DNA of 64,000 nt from Collinsella sp. AF33-16 (GCF_003475325.1 NZ_QRQC01000007.1:1-64000), one strand, 5' to 3'; positions 17,328 to 25,334 are shown, counted from the stretch's first letter. Numbers and translations are program-made. The notes: generated by a model from the sequence alone, not told the origin.

Positions 17328-18767
17328 ATGAGCGACGGAAAGAAAAAGCTTTCCTTCTTGACGGTCATTTCGACCATCATCTGCGTCGTCTTCGTTTGCG
17401 AGGCCGCCGCTCCTGCTGCTGCCATTGGAAACCAGCAGTTCTTCTGGTGGATCTTCCTGATCCTGACCTTCCTGCTTCCCTACGGCATGGTTGTCGCCGA
17501 GCTCGGTACCACCTATGACGGCGAGGGCGGCATTTACGACTGGGTACGCGATGGCCTGGGCGACAAATGGGGCGCCCGCATCTCGTACTACTACTGGGTC
17601 AACTACCCGCTGTGGATCGCCTCGCTGGCTACCATGTTCCCCGACATTTTGGGCATGGTCTTTGGCGTCGAGTTCAACTTGATCGCCAAGATGGGTATCG
17701 ATCTTGCCTTTGTGTGGATCGTCTACCTCATGGGCCGCTCCAAGGCGGCCGACTCCGAGTGGGTCCTTAACGGCGGCGCCATCATCAAGGTTGCCGTCGC
17801 CGTTATCGTTGGCGCTTTGGGCATTTGGTATGCCATGGAGAACGGTTTTGCGAACGACATGTCCGCTGCCACCTTCCTGCCCGAGCTCACCAACACCAAC
17901 GCTCTCGGCTACCTGTCGATCATCATCTTTAACTTCATGGGCTTCGAGGTCATCTGCACCATGACCGACGACATGGCCGATCCCGCTCGCGATATCCCCA
18001 AGGCTATCATCGTCGGTGGCCTGTCCATCGCCGTGATCTACCTGTTCGCTGGCTTTGGCATCGGCGCTGCGGTGCCGGCCGATTCCATCGACCCCGACTA
18101 CGGCATGATCGTCGCAGTCCAGACCATGGTGGGCGACTCCATGATCTTCAAGGTCATCTGCATTGCCTTCCTGATCACCCTGTTCGCCAACATGGCTGCC
18201 TGGTCCTTCGGCGTCAACTCTGTTGCTCGCTATGCTGCCGAGCACGGCAACATGCCCAAGGTCTTCGCCTCGATGATCTCGGATGACGACATGCCCAACG
18301 GCGCCAACCTGGTCAACGCCATCGTTGCCTCCCTGGTGCTGTGCCTGCAGCTCGTGCCCATCGACGCCATCTCCAACGGTGTCTTCTGGATGCTCTTCGG
18401 CACCTCCGTCGTCTTCCTGCTGCTCACCTATATCCCGATGTTCCCGGCGTTCCTCAACCTTCGTAAGAACGACCCCAACCGCGAGCGCATCTTCACGTTC
18501 CCGTTTAAGGGTGCCATGATGAAGGTCATGCTGGCCATCCCTTGCATCGAGCTGATCCTGGCCATCGTTGCAACGCTGGTGCCGCTCTCTGCCGCTGAAA
18601 TTGGCGACAAGCTCCCGATGATCGTTATCTTCATCGTGCTTCTGCTCATCGGCGAGGTTGTCCGCGTCGTCAGCGCCAAGGGCCGCGAGACCGAGTACAA
18701 GGGCCTCACTCCCGAGCTGGCAGCTCAGCGTCTCGCTGAGGAGGCCGCCGAGGCCGAGGAGAACTAG
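17328..18767 (+). CDS. APC-family amine antiporter, agmatine/putrescine exchanger-like
   Basis: A 479-residue membrane protein with about 12 helices, beginning KLSFLTVISTIICVVFVCEA and an unwound-helix region AAAPAAAIGNQQFFWW. It is an APC-superfamily permease; by context it should exchange external agmatine for internal putrescine (AguD role). Start ATG at 17328 follows GCGAAGGAGCTC. It lies 132 bases after ptcA and before agmatine deiminase. A very similar paralogue is encoded at 20880-22289. The highly charged C-tail (LAEEAAEAEEN) is cytoplasmic. Confidence 0.87.
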   Translation: MSDGKKKLSFLTVISTIICVVFVCEAAAPAAAIGNQQFFWWIFLILTFLLPYGMVVAELGTTYDGEGGIYDWVRDGLGDKWGARISYYYWVNYPLWIASLATMFPDILGMVFGVEFNLIAKMGIDLAFVWIVYLMGRSKAADSEWVLNGGAIIKVAVAVIVGALGIWYAMENGFANDMSAATFLPELTNTNALGYLSIIIFNFMGFEVICTMTDDMADPARDIPKAIIVGGLSIAVIYLFAGFGIGAAVPADSIDPDYGMIVAVQTMVGDSMIFKVICIAFLITLFANMAAWSFGVNSVARYAAEHGNMPKVFASMISDDDMPNGANLVNAIVASLVLCLQLVPIDAISNGVFWMLFGTSVVFLLLTYIPMFPAFLNLRKNDPNRERIFTFPFKGAMMKVMLAIPCIELILAIVATLVPLSAAEIGDKLPMIVIFIVLLLIGEVVRVVSAKGRETEYKGLTPELAAQRLAEEAAEAEEN

Positions 18768-18771
18768 GGCA

Positions 18772-18845
18772 CCCGGTTCTGGGGCTCCAACCCTCCTCGC
18801 GTACCAACGTGCGCTTCGTCGGGCTTGTCGCTCCCGACTCCGGGC
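18772..18845 (+). repeat. Class II element, short copy 4 (after antiporter 1)
   Basis: Contains CTCGCGTACCAACGTGCGCTTCG, cited here only as its two halves CTCGCGTACC and GTGCGCTTCG (18797-18818), inside outer arms CCCGG/CCGGG. It shares this core with 20354-20439 and with the minus strand of 14675-14824. It starts four bases after the antiporter stop and reads in the same direction. Confidence 0.5.
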
Positions 18846-19134
18846 ACTCTAGCTTCTTCGGAGACGTGCCCAAGCGACAGGTTTGCTAACCATTCCCCGG
18901 GGTGGGTGTGAGCGATAGCTCCGGTAACCACCGCCCACCCCAATCTCTCTTCCGTATCCTTCGTGCGTTTTGTCTCCGCGCACTTGGTTACGTCGTCGCT
19001 TGCCGGTGCGACTCCGTGAAAACCGGCGCCGGGCGCCCCGACCTTTGCCGGGGAACGGGCGCCTACCATCTCTTGGTTTTAGGCTGCGGGTAACCCGCCC
19101 GCAGCAAGCGATCGTTCGATTTGGAGGAAATCTT
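18846..19134 (+). promoter_or_regulatory. Structured leader upstream of agmatine deiminase
   Basis: The gap before aguA holds several GC-rich potential hairpins: around the GGTGGGTGTG/CCGCCCACCCC pair (18900-18941), the GGCGCC..GGGCGCC pair (19029-19062), and GCTGCGGG..CCGCCCGCAGC (19083-19104) close to the ribosome site. No known riboswitch consensus was recognised. There is no ORF with a convincing start. It may be an attenuator or an unrecognised RNA regulator. Confidence 0.35.
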
Positions 19135-20340
19135 ATGCGTACGATCACCGAGTCCGAGTCCACCCCCAAGGCCGACGGCTTCTTTATGCCCGCTGAGTTC
19201 GCCCCGCAGGATCGCGTGTGGATGGGTTGGCCCCACCGCACCGACACCTGGGCCCACGGCGCCAAGCCGGCTCAGAAGCAGTATGCCGCCATCGCCCGCG
19301 CCATCGCCGAGTTCACCCCGGTTACCATGTGCGCCAACCAGGTCGACTATGCCAACTGCAAGGCCGTCTTCGAGGAGGACGAGAACGTCACCGTCATCGA
19401 GATGACCACCGACGACGCCTGGTTCCGCGACACCGCCGCCACCTACGTCATCAACGGCAAGGGCGAGAAGCGCGCCAACCACTGGCACTTCAACGCTTAC
19501 GGTGGCCTTGTGGATGGCCTCTATTTCCCGTGGGACAAGGACGAGCAGATCGCCCTTAAGATGGCTGAGCTCTCCGGCTGCCGTCGCTATCGTCCCGATG
19601 ACATGATCCTCGAGGGCGGCTCCATCACCGTCGACGGCGAGGGCACCCTTGTCGTGACCGACCAGTGCCTGCTTTCCCCGGGCCGCACCTGCTCTGCGGT
19701 TCTGGAGGAGGAAGAGGATCCCGAGTCCATCTGGCCCAAGTTCCACAAGAAGTTTGAGCCCTGGAGCGAGGAGCTTCGCGCCTATATGGACGAGCACCTC
19801 AAGGATTACCTGGGTGTCGAGAAGGTCATCTGGGTCAAGGAGGGCATCGACCCCGAGGAGACCAACGGCCACATCGATGACGTCGCCACGTTCATCGCTC
19901 CGGGCGTCATGGCCTGCATCTGGACCGACGATCCCGAGTATCCGTTCTACGAGCAGTGCCACGCTGCCTACGAGACCCTCTCCAACGCCGTTGACGCCAA
20001 GGGCCGCAAGATGAAGGTCTACAAGCTCTGCATGCCCGTGAACCCGCTGTTCATGGACCAGGCTTCCTGCGACACCATCGACGCCGACGAGAACGCCGAG
20101 CCGCGCGTTCCCGACGAGCCGCTGATCGCCTCCTACATGAACTACCTGGTCACCAACCACGGCGTTATCGTCCCGCAGTACGGCGACGAGAACGACCAGC
20201 TGGCCGTTGACACGCTCCAGAAGATCTATGACGAGGTCTGGGGCGAGGGCGTCTACAAGTGCGTCGGCGTTCAGTCCGAGCAGGTCGTCTTCGGCGGCGG
20301 CAATATCCACTGCATTACGCAGCAGGAGCCGTCCGCTTAA
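19135..20340 (+). CDS. aguA: Agmatine deiminase
   Basis: Hydrolyses agmatine to N-carbamoylputrescine and ammonia; a cytoplasmic pentein-fold enzyme. The 401 residues show WMGWPHRTDTW near 23-33, WFRDTAATYV (catalytic Asp region) near 98-107, GHIDDVATF (catalytic His) near 243, and GGGNIHCITQQEP at the C-terminus with the nucleophilic Cys. Length is slightly above the usual 365-380. Start ATG 19135 has GGAGGAAA upstream; the open extension to 18970 is leader, not protein. It sits between the two antiporter genes and two genes after ptcA. Confidence 0.95.
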   Translation: MRTITESESTPKADGFFMPAEFAPQDRVWMGWPHRTDTWAHGAKPAQKQYAAIARAIAEFTPVTMCANQVDYANCKAVFEEDENVTVIEMTTDDAWFRDTAATYVINGKGEKRANHWHFNAYGGLVDGLYFPWDKDEQIALKMAELSGCRRYRPDDMILEGGSITVDGEGTLVVTDQCLLSPGRTCSAVLEEEEDPESIWPKFHKKFEPWSEELRAYMDEHLKDYLGVEKVIWVKEGIDPEETNGHIDDVATFIAPGVMACIWTDDPEYPFYEQCHAAYETLSNAVDAKGRKMKVYKLCMPVNPLFMDQASCDTIDADENAEPRVPDEPLIASYMNYLVTNHGVIVPQYGDENDQLAVDTLQKIYDEVWGEGVYKCVGVQSEQVVFGGGNIHCITQQEPSA

Positions 20341-20353
20341 TCGTCTGACTTTC

Positions 20354-20439
20354 CGAGGCACCCCATCTCGCCGCTCAAACCGTCGCTCGCGTACCAAAGT
20401 ACGCTTCGCTCCTCTTTCGCGGCGACCTGGGGCACCTCG
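20354..20439 (+). repeat. Class II element, copy 3 (after aguA)
   Basis: Outer stem CGAGG..CCCCA with TGGGG..CCTCG, second stem CGCCGC/GCGGCG, apical hairpin GCGTAC..GTACGC. It begins 13 bases after the aguA stop in the same direction. Core block CTCGCGTACCAAAGTACGC matches copy 1 on its minus strand. Confidence 0.6.
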
Positions 20440-20535
20440 AAAACCCAGCCGATCAATCGGACAATCGGCGAATCGAACCATCTTGGGGCATTGATGGTCG
20501 GCTTGCCCGATGTCTTGGTCGGTTGGGTTTTCTTT

Positions 20536-20575
20536 GGGCACTCCGTTGCCTCCACTTCGGAGTGCCCTTTTCTTT
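20536..20575 (+). terminator. Rho-independent terminator downstream of aguA
   Basis: GGGCACTCCG and CGGAGTGCCC pair around a short loop, followed by TTTTCTTTG. It separates aguA from the second antiporter gene. Confidence 0.85.
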
Positions 20576-20584
20576 GATTGAGTA

Positions 20585-20651
20585 CGCGTCTGGCCTGGGA
20601 TTTTTTGCGGGTTAGGCCAATTGTTCGCTTGAATTTCCCAGGCCAGACGCG
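20585..20651. repeat. Perfect 16-bp inverted repeat before antiporter 2
   Basis: CGCGTCTGGCCTGGGA (20585-20600) and TCCCAGGCCAGACGCG (20636-20651) enclose 35 bases. It follows the terminator directly. No gene lies in it. Confidence 0.65.
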
Positions 20652-20784
20652 TTTTCAATTGCCGAAAGTTATCGGTCGTGAACGCGGCCGTTTTGATCGG
20701 AGTATCTATGTACCAGCGTATCGTTATCTACACGCGCCTGTTCCGCGAGCGTTGGTCCAACAAATGCATCCTCTCCTCTCTCTG

Positions 20785-20860
20785 GGATGGCACCTGCACC
20801 GGTGACGCGGCCTGCAACCCTACCTTGGGCTGCGCCTTCGGTACAGATGCCATCCTTTTT
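20785..20860 (+). promoter_or_regulatory. Terminator-like hairpin just upstream of antiporter 2
   Basis: GGATGGCA (20785-20792) pairs with TGCCATCC (20848-20855) and is followed at once by TTTTTG; the inner part holds ACCTGCACCGG and CGGTACAGA. It ends only 20 bases before the permease ATG. This is the layout of an attenuator. A short frame from 20708 (MYQRIVIYTRL) crosses it but shows no coding signs. Confidence 0.5.
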
Positions 20861-20879
20861 GCTGTAGGGGGCGCGCGCC

Positions 20880-22289
20880 ATGGCAGGTAAAAAGTTCTCC
20901 CTGATCGAGGTCATCCTTTCGGTTATCTGCGTCGTGTTTACCATCGAGGCGGCGGCTCCGGCATCTGCCATGGGTAACGTACAGTTCTTCTGGTGGATTT
21001 TCCTTATCATTACGTTTTTGCTTCCCTATGGTCTGGTGGTGGCCGAGCTGGGTACGGCGTTTGATTCCGAGGGCGGCCTGTACGATTGGGTTCGCTTGGG
21101 CCTGGGCGACCGTTGGGGCGCCCGTTGCTCTTGGTGCTACTGGGTTAACTTTCCGCTGTGGGTGGCAAGTATCGCCTGCATGTTCCCCAGTGTCATTAAT
21201 GCGGTGTGGGGTATCGAGTTTTCACTCGGGATCCGAATTGCCATCGAGATTGCCTTTGTGTGGGGCGTCACGGTCATGGCAATGCAGCCGGTGGCGGAGG
21301 CCGATTGGGTTATGGACGGCGGCGCCGTCATCAAGGTGCTCATTACCGCTGCGGTGGGAATCGTCGGCATTTGGTTTGCCTGCAATAACGGCTTTGCCAA
21401 CGACATGTCGTTTAAGACCTTCATTCCAGATCTGGGCGACACCAATTCGTTGACGTACCTATCGATTATCCTGTTCAACTTTATGGGCTTCGAAGTGGTC
21501 GCGACCTTTGCCAGCACGATGAAGAACCCGTCGCGTGATATCCCCAAGGCGGTTATTGCCGGTGGCGTGGCCATTGCGGCGATCTACATCATCTGTGGCA
21601 TTGGCATTGGAGCCGCGGTTCCCACCGAGCAGCTTTCACTCGATTCGGGCATTGTGGACGCAGTCGCCGCTATGGTGGGGCGCACCCACCCGCTGACGAT
21701 GGTCGTGGGCGTGGCCTTTTTGGTGACGCTGTTCGCCAATATGATCTGCTGGAGCTTTGGCGTCAACAACGTAGCGAGCTATGCCGCACGTCACGGCAAC
21801 ATGCCGCGCCCCTTTGCGCTGGTGTCCAAAAAGACCGGCATGCCCAACGGCTCGGCGCTCATTAACGGCTGTTTTGCCAGTCTGGTGCTGCTGCTCCAGA
21901 TTCCGCTGGGTGAGGGTTCCGACGTCTTTTGGGTCTTCTTCTCGATGAACGTCGTCTTTCTGCTCATGAGCTATATTCCCATGTTCCCAGCGTTTTGGCG
22001 TCTGCGCAAGCACGATAATCGCTCGCGTGTGTTCCGTGCGCCTTTCGAGGGCAAGGTGCTCGCGGTGGCGCTTGCGATTCCCGTGGTGGAGCTCGTGCTT
22101 TCGATTGTTGCTACGATTGTGCCGCTCAACAGCTCACCTGCCGAGATGGCAAAGTTGCCGATTCTCGCGGGCGTAGTGATTGGCCTGTTATTGGGCGAGG
22201 TTTCGCGCCTCATATCGCGCCGCGGCCGAAGCGTCGACAATCCCGGCGTTGGTGCACGGGGGTCAGGTTACTTTGCACCAAAACAGTAA
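20880..22289 (+). CDS. Second APC-family amine antiporter
   Basis: A 469-residue, roughly 12-helix permease very close to the 17328-18767 protein throughout (EAAAPASAMGNVQFFWWIFL, LYDWVRLGLGDRWGAR, NFMGFEV). It begins at ATG 20880 with GTAGGGGG upstream. The gene has its own leader with a terminator-like hairpin, so it is probably controlled apart from the first copy. Substrate is expected to be agmatine, putrescine or a related polyamine, but duplication often means a changed substrate. Its codon use is less biased than the first copy's, suggesting lower expression. Confidence 0.86.
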   Translation: MAGKKFSLIEVILSVICVVFTIEAAAPASAMGNVQFFWWIFLIITFLLPYGLVVAELGTAFDSEGGLYDWVRLGLGDRWGARCSWCYWVNFPLWVASIACMFPSVINAVWGIEFSLGIRIAIEIAFVWGVTVMAMQPVAEADWVMDGGAVIKVLITAAVGIVGIWFACNNGFANDMSFKTFIPDLGDTNSLTYLSIILFNFMGFEVVATFASTMKNPSRDIPKAVIAGGVAIAAIYIICGIGIGAAVPTEQLSLDSGIVDAVAAMVGRTHPLTMVVGVAFLVTLFANMICWSFGVNNVASYAARHGNMPRPFALVSKKTGMPNGSALINGCFASLVLLLQIPLGEGSDVFWVFFSMNVVFLLMSYIPMFPAFWRLRKHDNRSRVFRAPFEGKVLAVALAIPVVELVLSIVATIVPLNSSPAEMAKLPILAGVVIGLLLGEVSRLISRRGRSVDNPGVGARGSGYFAPKQ

Positions 22290-22325
22290 GCGCCGCGAGT
22301 TACGCAGCGCTTGGTGCATCTTGGA

Positions 22326-22517
22326 TTACTGTTCGCGGTGCTCGGGATCGGAAACGAGCTTAGGCGCAAAGTAGGGGACGTGGCCCAGGTACGGGCGGCT
22401 GTCCGAACGCTCCTCGGCGATGCAGGGGACCTCATCGTAAGTAAGTGAGTCGCTCAGGTGGGCGATGGCCTTGGCGGCAGGAGCGACGAGCATCTTGAGC
22501 GGTGCGATAGGCGCCAT
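22326..22517 (-). CDS. Small hypothetical protein, 63 residues
   Basis: Begins MAPIAPLKMLVAPAAKAIAH and ends LVSDPEHREQ, with a strong AGGAAAGGAGATG site before ATG 22517, which argues that it is translated. The N-terminal 20 residues could form a short amphipathic or membrane-associated helix; the rest is polar, with one Cys. I do not recognise a family. It is convergent with antiporter 2, ending 37 bases from it. Confidence 0.55.
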   Translation of the reverse strand: MAPIAPLKMLVAPAAKAIAHLSDSLTYDEVPCIAEERSDSRPYLGHVPYFAPKLVSDPEHREQ

Positions 22518-22601
22518 GGCATCTCCTTTCCTGTATGCGACCCGTGCTTTGGCGCGAATGTATATGCCGCAAGTCTAGCATCCCGCCCAGGAGAGCTTCA
22601 A

Positions 22602-22637
22602 ACCACCACAAAGGGGACAGGCACCTTTGTGGTGGTT
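22602..22637. repeat. GGGGACAGG hairpin, ACCACCACAAAGG type
   Basis: ACCACCACAAAGG and CCTTTGTGGTGGT flank the loop block GGGACAGGCA, followed by TTTTGGCG. Same loop block as the CCAAAAAGGGACAGG family at 48530, 52088, 57799 and 60069. A degenerate half copy follows (CCCGCCAAAATGAACCGG). Confidence 0.7.
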
Positions 22638-22826
22638 TTGGCGTTTGCCCAGATGAAACCCGCCAAAATGAACCGGTCACCAGGAGAGGAAATGGCGTTG
22701 GGCGAGAATTTGGTTTGTTAAATAGGGTCCCGACCTGGGCTACTTATAGATTGTGGAAAACTCTATTGTCAGATTATGGCGAATGCTGCTGTAGGATTAT
22801 GACATGCGCTACTACAGCCTATGGCA

Positions 22827-22886
22827 ACGTACCTCATGAGCGCCGGCATGGTGCGAGTTGCCATCGCCACTCGCTACAGCGAGTAG
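22827..22886 (+). pseudogene. 3' remnant of a BceB-like permease gene
   Basis: Sixty bases from ACGTACCTCATGAGCGCCGG to the TAG stop are almost identical to the end of the permease gene at 12400-14637 (14578-14637) and encode TYLMSAGMVRVAIATRYSE. Nothing upstream matches. It is a leftover of a deleted paralogue or a short duplication. Confidence 0.75.
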
Positions 22887-22932
22887 CAGGCGGGCAAAAC
22901 CACCGCAAAACCGTCGCAAAACCGCGATGAAC

Positions 22933-22975
22933 AACCGCCGCGAAGGGGGACGGGCCCCTTTCGCGGCGGTTTTTT
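22933..22975. repeat. AACCGCCGCGAAGGGG hairpin
   Basis: Arms AACCGCCGCGAAGGGG and CCCCTTTCGCGGCGGTT around GACGGG-type sequence, with TTTTTTGCC at the end. A related hairpin follows at 23135-23172 with arms ACCGCCGCG/CGCGGCGGT. Terminator-like, but no gene ends directly before it except the 22827-22886 remnant. Confidence 0.55.
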
Positions 22976-22999
22976 GCCTGCCTGGTGCGTCTCGGATGC

Positions 23000-23118
23000 A
23001 AGTGAGTAGACTTTTTGGGATCTGCCGAGCACATCGCGACAAACGCTCGATAAAACCGCAGGCCAGAGCTGCGGCGTTTTGGGGTGTGCTCGGGATCCCG
23101 CCAAAAGCCTACTCACTT
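23000..23118. repeat. Long imperfect palindrome AAGTGAGTAG
   Basis: AAGTGAGTAGACTTTTTGGG at 23000 and its near complement ending CTACTCACTT at 23118 form a 119-base hairpin with a second stem GAGCACA/TGTGCTC and an inner CCGCAG..CTGCGG. No coding sign. Confidence 0.6.
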
Positions 23119-23198
23119 GGTTTTCACGGTTAGTAAACCGCCGCGAGGGAAAGCAGCTCCCCCGCGGCGGTCTTAACGTTCGCCCAGATAAAACCTGT

Positions 23199-23237
23199 CA
23201 CCACAAGGGGGATGGGCGCCTTTTGTGGTGGTTTTGG
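23199..23237. repeat. CACCACAAGGGG hairpin
   Basis: CACCACAAGG..CCTTTTGTGGTG with GGGGATGGGCG in the loop and TTTT after it. Related to the hairpins at 6032 and 22602. It lies 16 bases past the GNAT stop in the minus direction, so it could end that transcript. Confidence 0.55.
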
Positions 23238-23252
23238 TACTTGCTTAGCGGG

Positions 23253-23903
23253 TTAGCCCTGCGTGTCGCCTCCGTACATGTAGACGATAAAACCGTCGCC
23301 GGTGTCTTGACTGTGATCCTCCAGGATGCGCTTCATGTTGAGGTGCTCGTAGAACTGCCAGTCGGAGTTGCAGTCGCTCATCAGGAAGAACTTGGTGCAG
23401 CCTGCCTTGGCGAGCTCGGCGCGCGCAAGGTCGATAAGCGCGCGGCCGAGCCCCTTGCCCTGCCACTCGGGCACGATGATGATCAGGTTGAGCTGGCCCT
23501 GGGCATACTCGTTGCCTGTGGCGGCAAAGCGATCCGCCGTGGCCTTTTCGCGACTGTCGCCGAAGAGCGAGCCCTCGAGCTTGGCGTCGGCGGCCTTTGC
23601 CATTTCGGTTGCCTGGGCGAGCATCTCGTTGTAGCAGGACTCCCACGTGGGGTTGGTGCGCGGCTTGCCGTCCTCGAAGATGCCGATGCAGCAGGCGGCG
23701 ATAATGCGGCCCTCGGCCTCGGCGACAAGCGCGATAGGTGAGCGTTGCAGCTGCATAGCGATGTTAAAGCGCGCGCAGAAATCGGCAGCTTCGACGTCGC
23801 CGCGGTTGCGCAGCGTGTTGCACCACAGCTGGTTGTAGATGGCGGCGATGCCGGTCAGGTCGTCGAGCGTGGCGGCGCGCAGGGTTACGTTGTCAAGGCT
23901 CAT
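23253..23903 (-). CDS. GNAT-family N-acetyltransferase
   Basis: About 216 residues. The GNAT acetyl-CoA loop is visible as IIIVPEWQGKGLGRALI (near residues 137-153, with Q-x-x-G-x-G/A), followed by FFLMSDCNSDWQFYEHLNM, the usual beta5 and C-terminal YE pair. The substrate is unknown. Start ATG 23903 (MSLDNVTLRAAT) has AAGGAG seven bases upstream; the ORF stays open a few codons further to 23918. Not in an operon. Confidence 0.87.
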   Translation of the reverse strand: MSLDNVTLRAATLDDLTGIAAIYNQLWCNTLRNRGDVEAADFCARFNIAMQLQRSPIALVAEAEGRIIAACCIGIFEDGKPRTNPTWESCYNEMLAQATEMAKAADAKLEGSLFGDSREKATADRFAATGNEYAQGQLNLIIIVPEWQGKGLGRALIDLARAELAKAGCTKFFLMSDCNSDWQFYEHLNMKRILEDHSQDTGDGFIVYMYGGDTQG

Positions 23904-24049
23904 GAAGGCTCCTTCCAAGTTGGGTCAGGCCACCTCTGAGTGTGACATGGACGCAGGGCGGCCGCATCAATCATTCGGCAGGCGAGCCCCGATCCCTCGG
24001 GGACGGAGGAAAAGGGGTCACGAGTGAGGATTTTCGGACGCTTGCCCGA

Positions 24050-24115
24050 CGAGAGTGGATAATCTCCCACTTTGAGCGCGAACATGGGCCAAAAACGGGA
24101 GATTATCCACTCTCG
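24050..24115. repeat. CGAGAGTGGATAATCTCCC palindrome
   Basis: CGAGAGTGGATAATCTCCC (24050-24068) and GGGAGATTATCCACTCTCG (24097-24115) enclose 28 bases. The half GAGAGTGGATAATCTCCCG recurs at 25374-25392. It lies in the promoter-side gap of the DAHP synthase gene. Confidence 0.75.
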
Positions 24116-24247
24116 TGGTGAGCGGGCCCTTGTGTCGATTCATTCCCTTTTTAGTAGGCTGTGCTTGCACTTTAGCGTGCGACAGCGGATAATGCCGAGC
24201 ACTCGACAATACGCTTTTTGCTCTCTCTATAGATTGAGGAGGCCCCT

Positions 24248-25279
24248 ATGGCCATGGATTTCAAACGTAGGCTGCCGATCCCCATGGAGATCCGCGAGGA
24301 AATGCCGCTTTCCGCCGAGCTTACCGCTAAGAAGCAGGCATTCGACGCCGAGGTCGCCAAGGTCTTTACCGGCGAGGACGCGCGCAAGGTGCTCATCATC
24401 GGCCCATGCTCTGCCGATCGGGAGGATTCGGTCCTCGAGTACATGAACCGCCTGGCCAAAACCGCCGAGGAGGTCAAGGACAAGCTCATCATCATCCCGC
24501 GTGTCTACACCAACAAGCCGCGCACCAAGGGTACCGGCTACAAGGGTCTACTGCACAATCCCGACCCCGAGGCGCCCGATGACCTGCTCGAGGGCGTCAA
24601 GGCCATTCGCCACATGCACCTGCGCGTCATCGAGGAGACCGGCTTCTTTACCGCCGACGAGATGCTCTACCCCTCTAACTATCAGTACCTTGTCGATCTG
24701 CTGAGCTACGTCGCTGTGGGCGCGCGCTCGGTCGAGAACCAGGAGCACCGTCTGGTGTCGAGCGGCATTTCGGTGCCGGTGGGCATGAAGAACCCCACTG
24801 CCGGCTCCACCACCGTCATGCTCAACTCCATCTACGCCGCTCAGGCGCATCAGAGTTTCATCTTCCGCAACTGGGAGGTCGAGTGCGACGGCAATCCGCT
24901 CGCGCACGCCGTTATGCGTGGCTACATCGGTCTCGATGGGCGCACCTACCCCAACTACCACTACGAGCACCTCGAGCGCCTGGCCGAGCGCTATACCGAG
25001 CACGCCGGCTATGCCAATCCGGCAGCGGTCATCGACTGCAACCACGACAACTCGGGCAAGCGTCCGCTGGAGCAGTATCGCATTTGCAAGGAGGTGCTCG
25101 ACAGCTGCCGCCGCAACGAAGCCATTTCAAGGCTGGTCAAGGGCTTTATGATCGAGTCCTACCTTGAGGACGGCAACCAGCCGGTCGACGGCGGTGTCTT
25201 TGGCAAGTCGATCACCGATCCGTGCCTGGGCTGGGAAAAGACCGACTACCTCATTCACGAGATCGCGGAGCGGGTTTAG
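24248..25279 (+). CDS. 3-deoxy-7-phosphoheptulonate synthase (class I DAHP synthase)
   Basis: Condenses phosphoenolpyruvate and erythrose-4-phosphate at the entry of the shikimate pathway. The 343 residues fit the AroFGH type: IGPCSADRE near 57-65, RVYTNKPRTKGTGYKG near 85-100, GARSVENQEHR near 160-170, and KNPTAGST near 181, which carry PEP, metal and sugar-phosphate ligands. The start ATG 24248 follows GAGGAGGCC. It stands alone, with repeats on both sides. Which aromatic amino acid inhibits it cannot be told by eye. Confidence 0.95.
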   Translation: MAMDFKRRLPIPMEIREEMPLSAELTAKKQAFDAEVAKVFTGEDARKVLIIGPCSADREDSVLEYMNRLAKTAEEVKDKLIIIPRVYTNKPRTKGTGYKGLLHNPDPEAPDDLLEGVKAIRHMHLRVIEETGFFTADEMLYPSNYQYLVDLLSYVAVGARSVENQEHRLVSSGISVPVGMKNPTAGSTTVMLNSIYAAQAHQSFIFRNWEVECDGNPLAHAVMRGYIGLDGRTYPNYHYEHLERLAERYTEHAGYANPAAVIDCNHDNSGKRPLEQYRICKEVLDSCRRNEAISRLVKGFMIESYLEDGNQPVDGGVFGKSITDPCLGWEKTDYLIHEIAERV

Positions 25280-25334
25280 TTACGCGGGTTTTCGCTGACT
25301 CTGCCAAGACATCGGCGGTCCCGTTGCTGCCGGG

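Noticed and set aside
18990..19040. GCCGGTGCGACTCCG resembling a cobalamin-riboswitch segment
   Set aside because: The following conserved stretch with the GCCACTG core is missing and the downstream gene is agmatine deiminase, so the likeness is probably chance.
19063..20658. 531-residue minus-strand ORF antisense to aguA
   Set aside because: Shadow of a high-GC gene; Val/Ala/Gly/Leu-rich without any motif, and it runs through the aguA terminator.
20708..20890. Possible leader peptide MYQRIVIYTRLFRERW before antiporter 2
   Set aside because: It crosses the terminator-like hairpin and overlaps the permease start, with a weak ribosome site and no run of regulatory codons; too little to call a gene.
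22933..23172. Clustered palindromes as an attachment site or origin
   Set aside because: No integrase, DnaA boxes or replication genes are near; the hairpins look like dispersed repeats.
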